Part shown: piece by piece, positions 15,534-24,740 of the stretch | How the letters are laid out: every line of letters starts with the position of its first letter | Numbering within the stretch: the first letter of the stretch is position 1 | Assembly (NCBI RefSeq): GCF_006346395.1 | Contig: NZ_VDMS01000001.1 | Location: 496,001-560,000 of the forward strand | From: Nocardioides plantarum | GTDB taxonomy: Bacteria; Actinomycetota; Actinomycetes; Propionibacteriales; Nocardioidaceae | Length of the DNA stretch: 64,000 bases | Reading direction: 5' to 3' | Notes under the pieces: model-generated | Told to the model about the DNA's origin: nothing | The model's database searches: none | The model's input: only the letters and a program-made list of their open reading frames with translations | Made by a program: the position numbers and the translations under genes

Positions 15534-15833
15534 GTGAGCACTCCTGCCGACCTCCTGATCACCCGCCTCCGCTTCGCCTGGGCGACCCTCGCCGTCGTCG
15601 CGGCGGGAACCATCGTCCTCGGGTGGCCTCGCGACGTCGTCTGCAAGGTCGACAGCCCGAGCTGCTCCGAGGACACCACCTCCGGCGCCTGGGCCGTCGT
15701 GAGCATCGGCGCCTTCCTGGCCGTCGTCGCCCTCGGCGTGCTCGTGGTCTGGGCCTCGGCCGTCGGCACCCGCCTCGGCAACCGCGCCGACCGGGAGGCG
15801 GTCTCCCCGAGCGAGGTGCCGGCCGGCGCCTGA
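15534..15833 (+). CDS. Small membrane protein, 99 aa
   Basis: GTG start. Two hydrophobic helices (about 13-32 and 54-78) flank a short loop with two Cys (VVCKVDSPSCSED), which could form a disulfide outside the membrane. The C-terminus is charged (GNRADREAVSPSE). No family recognised. It starts 31 bases after the dehydrogenase stop and may share its transcript. Confidence 0.6.
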   Translation: MSTPADLLITRLRFAWATLAVVAAGTIVLGWPRDVVCKVDSPSCSEDTTSGAWAVVSIGAFLAVVALGVLVVWASAVGTRLGNRADREAVSPSEVPAGA

Positions 15834-15847
15834 CCGGCCTGGGCGCT

Positions 15848-15904
15848 GGCTGCGGGGGTCTCGAGGCTCAGGCCTGGCGGCCTTCGCACCTCGACCGACG
15901 TGGG
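15848..15904 (-). repeat. Dispersed palindromic repeat (copy 1)
   Basis: 57 bases. The reverse complement is the same sequence as the two copies at 61787 and 61862. Ends are CCCACGTCGGTCGAGGTGCG and GAGCCTCGAGACCCCCGCAG, with an AGGCC...GGCCT core able to form a hairpin. It begins 14 bases after the small membrane gene. Confidence 0.8.
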
Positions 15905-16746
15905 TGACAACTCGGTTGCTGCCGCGTTCCCCGACCGCGAGGCTCCTCCTCGTGCCCGACCTCGACCCCGCAGTCCTGCTCGCCGCCTACGACAGCCAGC
16001 TGCGCGAGGAGGCCGAGGTGGCCACGATGGCGCACGTCGAGCGCCACGGTCCCCTGCTGTGGGCGCGGTCGGGCAGTGGACGCGGGTTCGTGACCTACCG
16101 CGACCTCGACGGCGCGACGGGCGTGGCGCTGCGCGAGCTCGTGTCCGCCACCGTCGCGCACTACGCGGCCGACCCCGAGGTCGCCAGCCTGGAGTGGAAG
16201 ACGCGCGGTCACGACCACGCGCCCGGGTTGCACGAGCTCCTGCTGGAGCACGGGTTCGAGCCCGAGGAGCCGGAGTCGGTGATGGTCGGGCGCGCCGAGG
16301 ACCTCGTCGGCGACGCCCCCCTTCCCGACGGCGTCGTCGTCCGGCAGGTCAGCGAGCCCGACGATGTGCGCCGGATGTGCGCGATGGCCGACGTCGCGTT
16401 CGGGCGGCCCTTCGCCGGCATGGCCGACCACCTCGTCCACCGGATGCAGTCCGCGGACAGCGAGATGGAGATCTGGGTGGCAGAGGTGGACGGCGAGATC
16501 GTGTCCTGCGGACGACTCGAGCCGGTCGCGGGCACGGACTTCGCCGGGCTCTGGGGCGGCGCGACGCTGGCCGAGTGGCGCTCGCGCGGCATCTACCGCG
16601 CGCTGACCGCCGAGCGGGCGCGGTCGGCCCTGCGCCGCGGCAGGACCCTGGTCAACAGCGACAGCACCGAGTACTCCCGGCCGATCCTCGAGCGCGCCGG
16701 GCTGGTGAAGGTGACCACCACGACGCCGTACGAGTGGAGCCGCTGA
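15904..16746 (+). CDS. GNAT-family N-acetyltransferase
   Basis: 280 residues with GTG start. The C-terminal half (about 145-280) has the acetyl-CoA fold: ADVAFGRPF, VAEVDGEIVSCGRL, then WGGATLAEWRSRGIYRALTA, where R-S-R-G-I-Y is the pyrophosphate-binding loop variant of Q/R-x-x-G-x-G/A. The N-terminal part is a second, GNAT-like segment. Acceptor unknown. The GTG chosen overlaps the end of the dispersed repeat by one base; a later GTG (15952, before PDLDPAVLLAAY) is possible. Confidence 0.8.
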   Translation: MTTRLLPRSPTARLLLVPDLDPAVLLAAYDSQLREEAEVATMAHVERHGPLLWARSGSGRGFVTYRDLDGATGVALRELVSATVAHYAADPEVASLEWKTRGHDHAPGLHELLLEHGFEPEEPESVMVGRAEDLVGDAPLPDGVVVRQVSEPDDVRRMCAMADVAFGRPFAGMADHLVHRMQSADSEMEIWVAEVDGEIVSCGRLEPVAGTDFAGLWGGATLAEWRSRGIYRALTAERARSALRRGRTLVNSDSTEYSRPILERAGLVKVTTTTPYEWSR

Positions 16747-16749
16747 CCC

Positions 16750-17049
16750 TCAGTCGGTCCCGGGCATGGCCACCCGGAGCGGCACCGTCACGACGTCGTC
16801 GAGCTCGATGCCCTCGGCGCGGCGTACGGCGTCCTTGACCGGCACCACGTAGCCGCCCTCTCGCGGCCACAGCGACGTGGTGAAGTCGGTGGCGCCGATG
16901 CGGCCGGCCACCGGGATCATCCCCCAGCCGTAGGACACCAGCCGGGCGACGTCGGCGAGCTCGGTGCGCTCGGGCTCGGGCACCGCCACGAAGTGGTAGG
17001 GCGCCGGCCCGCGCCACGAGTAGACCGCACCGCTGAACTCCAGCTCCAC
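16750..17049 (-). CDS. DUF1905-domain protein
   Basis: 99 residues, GTG start. The sequence FSGAVYSWRGPAPYHFVAVP, then GWGMIPVAGRIGATDFTTSLW and GGYVVPVKDAVRRAEGI is the DUF1905 beta-barrel pattern, a small domain often found alone or before a bacteriocin-protection (YdeI-like) domain, absent here. Function unknown. A TAGTCT -10 lies seven bases before the start. Confidence 0.85.
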   Translation of the reverse strand: MELEFSGAVYSWRGPAPYHFVAVPEPERTELADVARLVSYGWGMIPVAGRIGATDFTTSLWPREGGYVVPVKDAVRRAEGIELDDVVTVPLRVAMPGTD

Positions 17050-17056
17050 GGCCGCC

Positions 17057-17062
17057 AGACTA
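17057..17062 (-). promoter_or_regulatory. -10 TAGTCT, leaderless start of the DUF1905 gene
   Basis: TAGTCT is followed after seven bases by GTG at 17049. It lies just outside the 171-bp element. Confidence 0.5.
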
Positions 17063-17064
17063 CG

Positions 17065-17235
17065 GAGCCTAGGAGCCTGGTGAACAAGAGCGTGGATGCC
17101 CGCGTCGCGAGAGTCGTGCGATGGCAAGGCGCCGCTTCGAAGGTCGGCCGTCGCCTTGCGAGGAGCGGCAACGCCGCCAGCGTGCGGCTGTCGCGGCGTG
17201 GGCGCCGCGCGGTTGTTCAGCAGGCTCCTAGGCTC
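17065..17235. mobile_element. 171-bp element with 23-bp terminal inverted repeats (MITE-like)
   Basis: The arms at 17065-17087 and 17213-17235 match as an inverted repeat at 22 of 23 positions, each containing GGAGCCTAGG-type sequence at the outer end (GAGCCTAGGAGCC on the left). The interior has no credible ORF. It holds a smaller stem, GCAAGGCG with CGCCTTGC, and is GC-rich. No target duplication is obvious. The element fills nearly the whole space between the DUF1905 and PH-domain genes, and its right arm contains the TAGGCT -10 of the latter. No transposase is nearby, so mobility is inferred from structure only. Confidence 0.55.
17229..17234 (+). promoter_or_regulatory. -10 TAGGCT inside the element's right arm
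   Basis: TAGGCT is followed after seven bases by the ATG at 17242, so the terminal repeat appears to supply the core promoter of the PH-domain gene. Confidence 0.5.
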
Positions 17236-17241
17236 GGGCGC

Positions 17242-17727
17242 ATGTCCGAACCCGGGATCAGCCTGCGCGACCCCGCCCACCGGGTCAGCCCGCGCGCCCG
17301 CGCCATGTGGACCGTGTCGGCCGTCGTCGAGGGTGCGGTCGCGCTGGGCGTGCTGCTCGTGGCGGTGCTCGTGTGGGAGGTGCCCGCCTGGACCCTCGCC
17401 GTGCTGGGCGCGGTGGTCGTGGCCTGGGCGGCCGTCGTACCGCGGTGGCGGTTCCTGGTGCACCGCTGGGAGACCACCGAGACGGCCGTCTACACGCAGA
17501 CCGGCTGGTGGGCGCGCGAGCGCCGCATCGCGCCGATGAGCCGCATCCAGACCGTCGACTACGCCGAGAGCGCGGTCGCGCGCCTCTACCGGTTGGCCAG
17601 TGTCACCGTCACGACCGCGTCGGCCGCGGGCGAGCTGCGCATCGACGGTCTCGACCGCGACGTCGCGCGGCGCCTGGTCGACGACCTCACCCGGCAGGCC
17701 GACGCCGTCGGCGGCGACGCCACGTGA
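17242..17727 (+). CDS. PH-domain membrane protein, YdbS-like
   Basis: 161 residues. Two transmembrane helices (about 22-42 and 46-66) are followed by a bacterial PH domain (bPH_2) with the YTQTGWWARERRIAPMSRIQTVDY pattern, whose family core is P-x-x-R-I-Q-x-V. Homologues occur as a YdbS/YdbT pair and in Bacillus protect against an antimicrobial. It overlaps the larger partner by four bases (GTGA). Confidence 0.88.
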   Translation: MSEPGISLRDPAHRVSPRARAMWTVSAVVEGAVALGVLLVAVLVWEVPAWTLAVLGAVVVAWAAVVPRWRFLVHRWETTETAVYTQTGWWARERRIAPMSRIQTVDYAESAVARLYRLASVTVTTASAAGELRIDGLDRDVARRLVDDLTRQADAVGGDAT

Positions 17728-19259
17728 GCGCTCCGACGCCCCCCGTGACGCCCCCTGCGACGGTGGAGTGGCAGCGGCTCGATCCCCGGATGCTGCTGGT
17801 GCTGCCGATCCGCGAGCTGGTCCGGTTCCTGCCGGCGCTGATCGCGCTGCTCGTGGCCGGTACGACGTCCGGCGGCGCGCCCTGGCAGCTGCTGGGCGTC
17901 CTGGTGCCGGTCGCGCTCGGGGTGCTGCGCTACCTCACGACGCGCTACCGCATCGGCGCCGGCCGGATCGAGCTGCGCCGCGGGCTGCTCAGCCGCAAGA
18001 TCACCTCGACGCCGCTCGACCGGGTCCGCACCGTCGACCTCACCGCGTCGCTCACCCACCGCGTGCTCGGGCTGACCACGCTGCGCATCGGCACGGGCCT
18101 GGCGGCGTCGGCGGACGGCGACGCCCTCGACCTCGACGGCCTCCCTGTGCAGCGCGCCCGCGCGCTGCGTGCCGAGCTGCTCCACGCCGCGCCGGTCACC
18201 GGGGACGACGCAGACGGATCGGGCGGCCCGGGCGGATCGGGCGGCCCGGACGACCCTCCCCGAGCCGCGTCGTACGACGTGCAGACGGTCGTCGCGTTCG
18301 ACCCGCGGTGGCTGCGGTTCGCGCCGTTCACCGGCACCGGCCTCGTCGTCCTCGCCGCCACCCTCGGCGGCGCCAGCCAGCTGCTCGACTCGTTCGACGC
18401 CTGGGACGACCTCGGCAGCGGCGGCGTGCACGTGCCGTCGATGGTCGGGATCGCCGTCGGCCTGCTCGCCCTGCTGGTCGTGCTCCTCGTGGTGTCGGTG
18501 CTCGGCTACCTCGTGACCAACGGGGGTTTTGCGCTGACCCGGCAGGCGGGCGCCTGGCACGTGCGCCGCGGGCTGCTCACCACCCGCGAGACCAGCATCG
18601 ACGAGGAGCGGCTGGCCGGCGTCGCGATCGGCGAGCCCCTGGCCCTGCGGCTCACCGGCGGGCGCCACCTGCAGGCGATCGTCACCGGCGTCGACCGCTC
18701 CGAGACCGGCAGCTCCATGCTGGTGCCCCCGTCGTCGGCCACCGTCGCCCCCGCGGCCGCCCGGTTGCTGCTCGGCACCGCGGCCCCCGTCGACGTCGCC
18801 CTCACCACGCACGGGCCGGCGGCGGCGCGCCGTCGCTGGACCCGCGCCCTGCTGCTGCCCTTAGTCCTCCTCGCCGCTGCGGTCGTGGCCGTCGTGGCCG
18901 GGGGTCCCTGGTGGCTCCTGCTGCCGACCCTGGTCGTGCTCGCGGGGGCAGCGGTGGTCGCCGCCGACCGGGTCGCGGGCCTGGGGCACGCCCTCGTCGA
19001 CGGCCACCTGGTCAGTCGCTCGGGCAGCCTCGTACGCCGCCGCGAGGTCCTCGACGTCGACCACGTCATCGGCTGGAACCTGCGCGCCACCTGGTTCCAA
19101 CGCCGCGTCGGGCTCGCCACCCTGGCCGCCACGACGGCCGGCGGCGGCGGGTCGGTCGGGCTGCTCGACGTGCCCGAGGACGCGGCCGCGCGGCTGGCCG
19201 ACGCGGCCATCCCGGGGCTGGTGTCGCAGTTTGCGACGGGCGGTTCGCCCGGGGTCTGA
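17724..19259 (+). CDS. PH-domain membrane protein, YdbT-like
   Basis: 511 residues, GTG start. Three bPH_2 copies can be seen: the first around RYRIGAGRIELRRGLLSRKI (about 72-91), the second after NGGFALTRQAGAWHVRRGLL, and the third at HALVDGHLVSRSGSLVRRRE. They are separated by hydrophobic pairs of helices, the YdbT architecture. A Gly/Ser/Pro-rich loop (GGPGGSGGPDD) is inserted after the first copy. The function is probably envelope-related and inferred from family only. Confidence 0.87.
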   Translation: MSAPTPPVTPPATVEWQRLDPRMLLVLPIRELVRFLPALIALLVAGTTSGGAPWQLLGVLVPVALGVLRYLTTRYRIGAGRIELRRGLLSRKITSTPLDRVRTVDLTASLTHRVLGLTTLRIGTGLAASADGDALDLDGLPVQRARALRAELLHAAPVTGDDADGSGGPGGSGGPDDPPRAASYDVQTVVAFDPRWLRFAPFTGTGLVVLAATLGGASQLLDSFDAWDDLGSGGVHVPSMVGIAVGLLALLVVLLVVSVLGYLVTNGGFALTRQAGAWHVRRGLLTTRETSIDEERLAGVAIGEPLALRLTGGRHLQAIVTGVDRSETGSSMLVPPSSATVAPAAARLLLGTAAPVDVALTTHGPAAARRRWTRALLLPLVLLAAAVVAVVAGGPWWLLLPTLVVLAGAAVVAADRVAGLGHALVDGHLVSRSGSLVRRREVLDVDHVIGWNLRATWFQRRVGLATLAATTAGGGGSVGLLDVPEDAAARLADAAIPGLVSQFATGGSPGV

Positions 19260-19291
19260 GATCGGCAACGGGACCGCACCACCCGCCCCAC

Positions 19292-19297
19292 TAGGTT
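19292..19297 (+). promoter_or_regulatory. -10 TAGGTT, leaderless start of pyc
   Basis: TAGGTT is followed after seven bases by the ATG at 19305. This supports ATG 19305 over the in-frame TTG at 19296, which overlaps the hexamer. Confidence 0.55.
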
Positions 19298-19304
19298 GAC
19301 GCCC

Positions 19305-22300
19305 ATGTTCTCGAAGGTGCTGGTGGCCAACCGTGGCGAGATCGCGATCCGGGCGTTCCGCGCGGCCTACGAGGTGGGTGCGCGCACCGTCGCCGTCTTC
19401 CCCCACGAGGACCGGTGGTCCGAGCACCGCCTCAAGGCCGACGAGGCCTACGAGATCGGCGAGCGCGGCCACCCGGTGCGCGCCTACCTCGACCCCGAGG
19501 CGATCGTCGCCGTGGCCGTCAAGGCCGGCGCCGACGCCGTCTACCCCGGCTACGGCTTCCTGTCCGAGAACCCCGCCCTCGCCGAGGCCTGCGCCAACGC
19601 CGGCATCACCTTCGTCGGGCCCACGTCGACGGTCCTGGAGCTGACCGGCAACAAGGCGCGCGCGATCGCGGCGGCCAAGGCGGCCGGCGTACCCACGCTG
19701 GCCAGCGTCGAGCCCGGCACCGACGTCGACGCCCTGGTGGCCGCGACCGAGGCCGCGCGTGACGGCGCCGGGATGCCCTATCCCCTGTTCGTCAAGGCCG
19801 TGGCCGGTGGCGGCGGCCGCGGGATGCGCCGTGTCGAGCGCCCCGAGGACCTCCGCGAGGCGGTCGAGACCTGCATGCGTGAGGGCGAGGGCGCCTTCGG
19901 CGACCCGACGGTGTTCATCGAGCAGGCCGTCGTCGAGCCGCGCCACATCGAGGTGCAGATCCTCGCCGACGGCGAGGGCAACGTCATCCACCTCTTCGAG
20001 CGCGACTGCTCGGTGCAGCGCCGGCACCAGAAGGTCGTCGAGATCGCCCCGGCGCCCAACCTCGACCCGGAGCTGCGCGAGCGGATGTGCGCCGACGCGG
20101 TGCGCTTCGCCCAGGAGATCGGCTACCGCAACGCCGGCACCGTCGAGTTCCTGCTCGACCCCGACGGCAACTACGTCTTCATCGAGATGAACCCCCGCAT
20201 CCAGGTCGAGCACACGGTGACCGAGGAGGTCACCGACGTCGACCTCGTCCAGTCCCAGCTGCGGATCGCCTCGGGTGAGACCCTCGCCGACCTCGGCCTG
20301 TCGCAGGACAACATCGTGCTGCGCGGCGCCGCCCTGCAGTGCCGGATCACCACCGAGGACCCGGCCAACAACTTCCGTCCCGACACCGGGATCATCACGA
20401 CCTACCGCTCCCCCGGCGGCGGCGGCGTCCGTCTCGACGGCGGCACCGTCTACACCGGCGCCGAGGTCTCGGCCCACTTCGACTCGATGCTGGCCAAGCT
20501 GACCTGTCGCGGCCGCACGTTCGAGAAGGCCGTGGAGAAGTCGCGCCGCGCCGTCGCGGAGTTCCGCATCCGCGGCGTGGCCACCAACATCCCGTTCCTG
20601 CAGGCGCTCCTCGACGATCCCGACTTCGCCGCCGGGCGCGTCACGACGTCGTTCATCGAGACCCACCCCCACCTGCTCAACGCCCGCAGCTCGGGCGACC
20701 GCGGCACCAAGCTGCTCAGCTACCTGGCCGACGTCACCGTCAACCAGCCCCACGGCGCCGCTCCCGTCACGCTCGACCCGGCGACCAAGCTGCCCGACGT
20801 CGACCTCGACGTCCCGGCGCCCGACGGCACCCGGCAGCTGCTCCTCGAGCTCGGCCCCGAGGCCTTCGCCCGCCGGCTGCGCGAGCAGAACACCGTGGCG
20901 GTCACCGACACGACCTTCCGCGACGCCCACCAGTCACTGCTCGCCACCCGGGTCCGCACCCGCGACCTGCTCACGGTCGCCGGCCACGTCGCGCGCACCA
21001 CCCCTGAGCTGTGGTCGCTCGAGGCCTGGGGCGGGGCGACGTACGACGTCGCGCTGCGCTTCCTCGGCGAGGACCCCTGGGACCGGCTGGCCGCGCTGCG
21101 CCAGGCAGTGCCCAACATCCAGCTGCAGATGCTGCTGCGCGGCCGCAACACCGTCGGCTACACGCCCTACCCCCGCGCGGTCACCGAGGCGTTCGTCGAG
21201 GAGGCCGCGGCCACCGGCATCGACGTCTTCCGGGTCTTCGACGCGCTCAACGACGTCGAGCAGATGCGCCCCGCCATCGAGGCCGTGCGCGCGACCGGCA
21301 CCACGCTCGCCGAGGTCTGTCTCTGCTACACCGGCGACCTGTCGAGCCCGGGCGAGAAGCTCTACACCCTCGACTACTACCTGCGGCTCGCCGAGCGCAT
21401 CGTCGAGGCCGGCGCCCACGTGCTCGCGATCAAGGACATGGCCGGCCTGCTGCGCGCCCCCGCCGCCCGCACACTGGTCACCGCCCTGCGCGAGCGCTTC
21501 GACCTGCCGGTCCACCTGCACACCCACGACACCGCCGGTGGCCAGCTCGGCACCCTGCTGGCCGCCATCGACGCCGGCGTCGACGCGGTCGACGCCGCCA
21601 CCGCCTCGATGGCCGGTACGACGTCGCAGCCGCCCCTGTCGGCGCTGGTCTCCGCGACCGACCACTCCGCCCGCGAGACCGGTCTCTCGCTCGCGGCGAT
21701 CAACGCCCTCGAGCCCTACTGGGAGGCGACCCGGCGGGTCTACGCGCCGTTCGAGTCGGGGCTGCCGTCGCCCACCGGCCGCGTCTACCGCCACGAGATC
21801 CCCGGCGGCCAGCTGTCCAACCTGCGCCAGCAGGCGATCGCGCTCGGCCTCGGCGAGAAGTTCGAGCAGGTCGAGGACATGTACGCCGCCGCCAACGACA
21901 TGCTCGGCCGGATCCCCAAGGTCACCCCGTCGTCCAAGGTGATCGGCGACCTCGCCCTGTCGCTGGTCGGCATCGGCGCCGACCCCGCGGAGTTCGCTGC
22001 GTCGCCCGAGAAGTTCGACATCCCCGACTCGGTCATCGGCTTCCTCAACGGCGAGCTGGGCGACCCGCCCGGCGGGTGGCCCGAGCCCTTCCGGACCAAG
22101 GCCCTCGAGGGACGCACCTGGAAGGCCCCGGCCGAGTCGCTGACCCCGGAGGCCGAGGCCGGTCTCGCCGGCGGGTCGCCCTCGCGGCGTCGTACGCTCA
22201 ACGAGCTGCTGTTCCCGGGCCCGACCAAGAGCTTCCTCGAGGTCCGTCAGACCTACGGCGACGTGTCGGTGCTGCCGACACTCGACTACCTCTACGGACT

Positions 22301-22709
22301 TCGCCAGGGCGACGAGCACGAGGTCGAGATCGAGCCGGGCAAGACCCTGCTGATCGGGCTGTCGGCGATCAGCGACCCCGACGAGCGCGGCTACCGGACC
22401 GTGATGGCCATGATCAACGGCCAGATGCGGCCGATCTCGGTGCGCGACCGCAGCGTCTCCTCCGAGGTCGCGGTCGCCGAGAAGGCCGACCCCGCCAACG
22501 ACCGGCACGTCGCGGCGCCCTACCAGGGCGTCGTCACCCTGGCCGTCGCCCAGGGCGACACCGTCGAGGCCGGCCAGACCCTCGCCACCATCGAGGCGAT
22601 GAAGATGGAGGCCTCGATCACCGCTCCCGCCGCCGGCACCGTCGAGCGGCTCGCGGTGTCGGTCACCCAGGCCGTCGACGGCGGCGACCTGGTGGTCGTG
22701 CTGGGCTGA
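19305..22709 (+). CDS. pyc: Pyruvate carboxylase
   Basis: 1134 residues, the full single-chain length. Biotin carboxylase domain (about 1-450): ANRGEIAIRAFRAA, the ATP-grasp loop KAVAGGGGRGMR, and EMNPRIQVEHTVTEE. Carboxyltransferase domain (about 520-900): TDTTFRDAHQSLLATRVRT, LHTHDTAGGQ and a metal-binding site. C-terminal biotinyl domain: TIEAMKMEASI, biotinylated Lys near residue 1100. It makes oxaloacetate from pyruvate and bicarbonate for anaplerosis. It stands alone, convergent with the SpoIID gene. Confidence 0.98.
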   Translation: MFSKVLVANRGEIAIRAFRAAYEVGARTVAVFPHEDRWSEHRLKADEAYEIGERGHPVRAYLDPEAIVAVAVKAGADAVYPGYGFLSENPALAEACANAGITFVGPTSTVLELTGNKARAIAAAKAAGVPTLASVEPGTDVDALVAATEAARDGAGMPYPLFVKAVAGGGGRGMRRVERPEDLREAVETCMREGEGAFGDPTVFIEQAVVEPRHIEVQILADGEGNVIHLFERDCSVQRRHQKVVEIAPAPNLDPELRERMCADAVRFAQEIGYRNAGTVEFLLDPDGNYVFIEMNPRIQVEHTVTEEVTDVDLVQSQLRIASGETLADLGLSQDNIVLRGAALQCRITTEDPANNFRPDTGIITTYRSPGGGGVRLDGGTVYTGAEVSAHFDSMLAKLTCRGRTFEKAVEKSRRAVAEFRIRGVATNIPFLQALLDDPDFAAGRVTTSFIETHPHLLNARSSGDRGTKLLSYLADVTVNQPHGAAPVTLDPATKLPDVDLDVPAPDGTRQLLLELGPEAFARRLREQNTVAVTDTTFRDAHQSLLATRVRTRDLLTVAGHVARTTPELWSLEAWGGATYDVALRFLGEDPWDRLAALRQAVPNIQLQMLLRGRNTVGYTPYPRAVTEAFVEEAAATGIDVFRVFDALNDVEQMRPAIEAVRATGTTLAEVCLCYTGDLSSPGEKLYTLDYYLRLAERIVEAGAHVLAIKDMAGLLRAPAARTLVTALRERFDLPVHLHTHDTAGGQLGTLLAAIDAGVDAVDAATASMAGTTSQPPLSALVSATDHSARETGLSLAAINALEPYWEATRRVYAPFESGLPSPTGRVYRHEIPGGQLSNLRQQAIALGLGEKFEQVEDMYAAANDMLGRIPKVTPSSKVIGDLALSLVGIGADPAEFAASPEKFDIPDSVIGFLNGELGDPPGGWPEPFRTKALEGRTWKAPAESLTPEAEAGLAGGSPSRRRTLNELLFPGPTKSFLEVRQTYGDVSVLPTLDYLYGLRQGDEHEVEIEPGKTLLIGLSAISDPDERGYRTVMAMINGQMRPISVRDRSVSSEVAVAEKADPANDRHVAAPYQGVVTLAVAQGDTVEAGQTLATIEAMKMEASITAPAAGTVERLAVSVTQAVDGGDLVVVLG

Positions 22710-22718
22710 GCGGCCCGG

Positions 22719-23909
22719 TCAGGCGCGCACGACGAACCAGGTCGAGTTGAGCCCGAAGAACGACCGGAACTGGTCGCCGGTCAGCGTGGAGGTCGCCTTC
22801 GACCCGACCACCCGGATCGACGTCACCCGGCCGCCCCACTCGCCGTGGCCGTCGCGGCGGATCGTGTCGAGGCGGACGAAGGTGCCGATGGCCGGCAGCG
22901 CGCGCTCGAGCTCGGCGGGCGCGATCGAGTCCTCGACGCCGCGGAACACCTTGTCGGCGTTGTCCTGGCGGGCGACCTGGTAGGTCTGGGAGCCGCCGGC
23001 CGTCCAGCCGCCGTTGCTGGCCGAGAACTGGGTGAACGCCGGCCGGCCGCCGCTGGTGAGCACCTGCCCGGCCGTCGCCTTGATCGCGGCGTCGGTGGTG
23101 TCGACCTCGTCGGCGTAGCCGCCGTAGACCTGCGACGACGTCGTGTCGTCGACGTGGAAGTAGCGCGTCGAACGGTCGTTGCGCTCGAAGGCGGCATAGG
23201 TGCGGGCGGCGACCGCCTGGGCCTGTAGCGCGGCGGGGCGCCACGACGCGAAGACCTCGCGGGGCACCACGCCGCGCAGGTAGGACTCCAGCGGGACGAC
23301 GTTGACGGTGTCGCGCGTGGTCGCGGACGACGACGGCAGAGCCGAGCGCAGGGCTCCGCGGTAGGCCTTGGTGCCCGTCGGTGTGACCAGGGTGATCGGC
23401 AGTCCGCCCGCGGAGAACTCGGCCTGCCCGGCCAGGGTGCGCCACGTGCGCCACGACCCGGTGGCGGCCCGCCACGCGACGGTGCTGCGCCCGCCGGACG
23501 CCGCGACGATCTTCCAGCGCTTCGCCGCCACCGGGCTGTCGAGGCGGTAGGCCTTGCCGGTGCCGAGGCTGCGCACGCTGAGGCCGGCGCGGTCGACGAT
23601 CACGACGTCGGACGACGTGTCGGCGGTGATCAGGACCTTCATCGAGCCGGTGCTGGTGCCGGTCGCCAGGCCTGGGTAGTAGAAGCGCAGGATCTCCTGG
23701 CGCGTGTGTCCGAGCTTGGCGCGCGCCTGGGCGCCGTACTGCGACAGGCCGCGGCCGTGGCCGAACCCGTTGGTGAGCAGGCGCACCGTGGCCGCGCGCG
23801 GCTCGGCGGGGTCGGCGGGGTCGGCGGCCTGCGCCGTCGCGGGCAGCCCGAGGTGGGCCGAGAGCGCGACGGCGGCGGCGGTGGCTGTGGCGGCGACGAG
23901 ACGTCTCAC
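22719..23909 (-). CDS. Secreted SpoIID/LytB-domain protein
   Basis: 396 residues, GTG start behind AGGAG. The N-terminal signal peptide (LVAATATAAAVALSAHLG...ATAQA) is followed by GFGHGRGLSQYGAQA (about 52-66), the SpoIID opening motif, and VVPLESYLRGVVPREVFASW in the middle. Family members remodel septal peptidoglycan in sporulators; in non-sporulating actinobacteria their role is unknown, probably cell-wall related. Convergent to pyc with nine bases between stops. Confidence 0.92.
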   Translation of the reverse strand: MRRLVAATATAAAVALSAHLGLPATAQAADPADPAEPRAATVRLLTNGFGHGRGLSQYGAQARAKLGHTRQEILRFYYPGLATGTSTGSMKVLITADTSSDVVIVDRAGLSVRSLGTGKAYRLDSPVAAKRWKIVAASGGRSTVAWRAATGSWRTWRTLAGQAEFSAGGLPITLVTPTGTKAYRGALRSALPSSSATTRDTVNVVPLESYLRGVVPREVFASWRPAALQAQAVAARTYAAFERNDRSTRYFHVDDTTSSQVYGGYADEVDTTDAAIKATAGQVLTSGGRPAFTQFSASNGGWTAGGSQTYQVARQDNADKVFRGVEDSIAPAELERALPAIGTFVRLDTIRRDGHGEWGGRVTSIRVVGSKATSTLTGDQFRSFFGLNSTWFVVRA

Positions 23910-24070
23910 CGGGACTCCTGGGCGTGGGGGGAGGTTTGCGGGGGGCCGGGTGGTGCGAAGGGGTGGAGGCCAGGTGAGAGTACGTCAGTGGCTGCCGCAG
24001 CCGCAGCCGCGGAAGACCACGACCGCTCCGCACGCCGCGACCACCCCCACCCCCGCCCGCAGGAGGCACC

Positions 24071-24733
24071 GTGAACCCGTTCGCCCCCCGGAGGCGTCGC
24101 CGGCAGGAGCGCGCGGAGGCCTACGAGCAGTTCTCGGCCCGGCGCCGCTACCTGCGCGAGGACATCACGGTCTTCGGCGAGGAGCTCGGCCAGCTGCACC
24201 TGGACACCCTGGCCGACACCCTCGGCCCCGACGCCACCGCCTACTACCGCCACGCCCTGGAGTCCTACGAGCGCGCGAAGGCCGGCCTCGTGGCCGCCGA
24301 GGTCGCAGCCGACCTCGACCCGGTCGCCGCCGACCTCGTCGACGGACGTCACCAGCGCGCGTGCGTGCTGGCCACCGTCGCCGGCTCTCGCCGGCCGGAC
24401 CGGCTCGCGGAGTGCTTCTTCAACCCCCAGCACGGACCCTCGTCGACCGAGGTCACCTGGGCACCGCCCGGCGGGGTCGAGCGCCGGGTCCCCGTCTGCC
24501 GCGCCGACGCCAACCGGCTGCTGCACGGCCAGGCCCCCCGGATGCGACTGGTGCTGGTGGGCTCGCGCTACGTCCCGCTCGCGATCGCGCGCGACGCCGA
24601 CGACGAGCGGTTCCCGGTGTACGTCGACGAGCACCTGGTCCGCGAGGTCCGACACCACGCCCACGCGCAGGCCGAGCTCTACGGGTTCCAGCAGGGTAGG
24701 GTCGGCGGGGGCAACGAGTTCTTCGGCGGCTGA
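24071..24733 (+). CDS. Hypothetical protein, 220 aa
   Basis: GTG start with AGGAGG four bases before it. The very basic N-terminus (MNPFAPRRRRRQERAEAYEQF) leads into a helical region with a conserved-looking LREDITVFGEELGQLHLD stretch. A C-terminal part holds CFFNPQHGPSS and PVCRADANRLLHGQAPRMR, one Cys in each. The tail is Gly-rich (GGGNEFFGG). No signal peptide or transmembrane helix. The layout resembles a peripheral domain seen in actinobacterial proteins, but I cannot name a family. Confidence 0.75.
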   Translation: MNPFAPRRRRRQERAEAYEQFSARRRYLREDITVFGEELGQLHLDTLADTLGPDATAYYRHALESYERAKAGLVAAEVAADLDPVAADLVDGRHQRACVLATVAGSRRPDRLAECFFNPQHGPSSTEVTWAPPGGVERRVPVCRADANRLLHGQAPRMRLVLVGSRYVPLAIARDADDERFPVYVDEHLVREVRHHAHAQAELYGFQQGRVGGGNEFFGG

Positions 24734-24740
24734 CGCGCGC

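Noticed and set aside
18861..20930. 689-codon open frame on the minus strand
   Set aside because: Antisense to the start of pyc and the end of the PH-domain gene; no family features.
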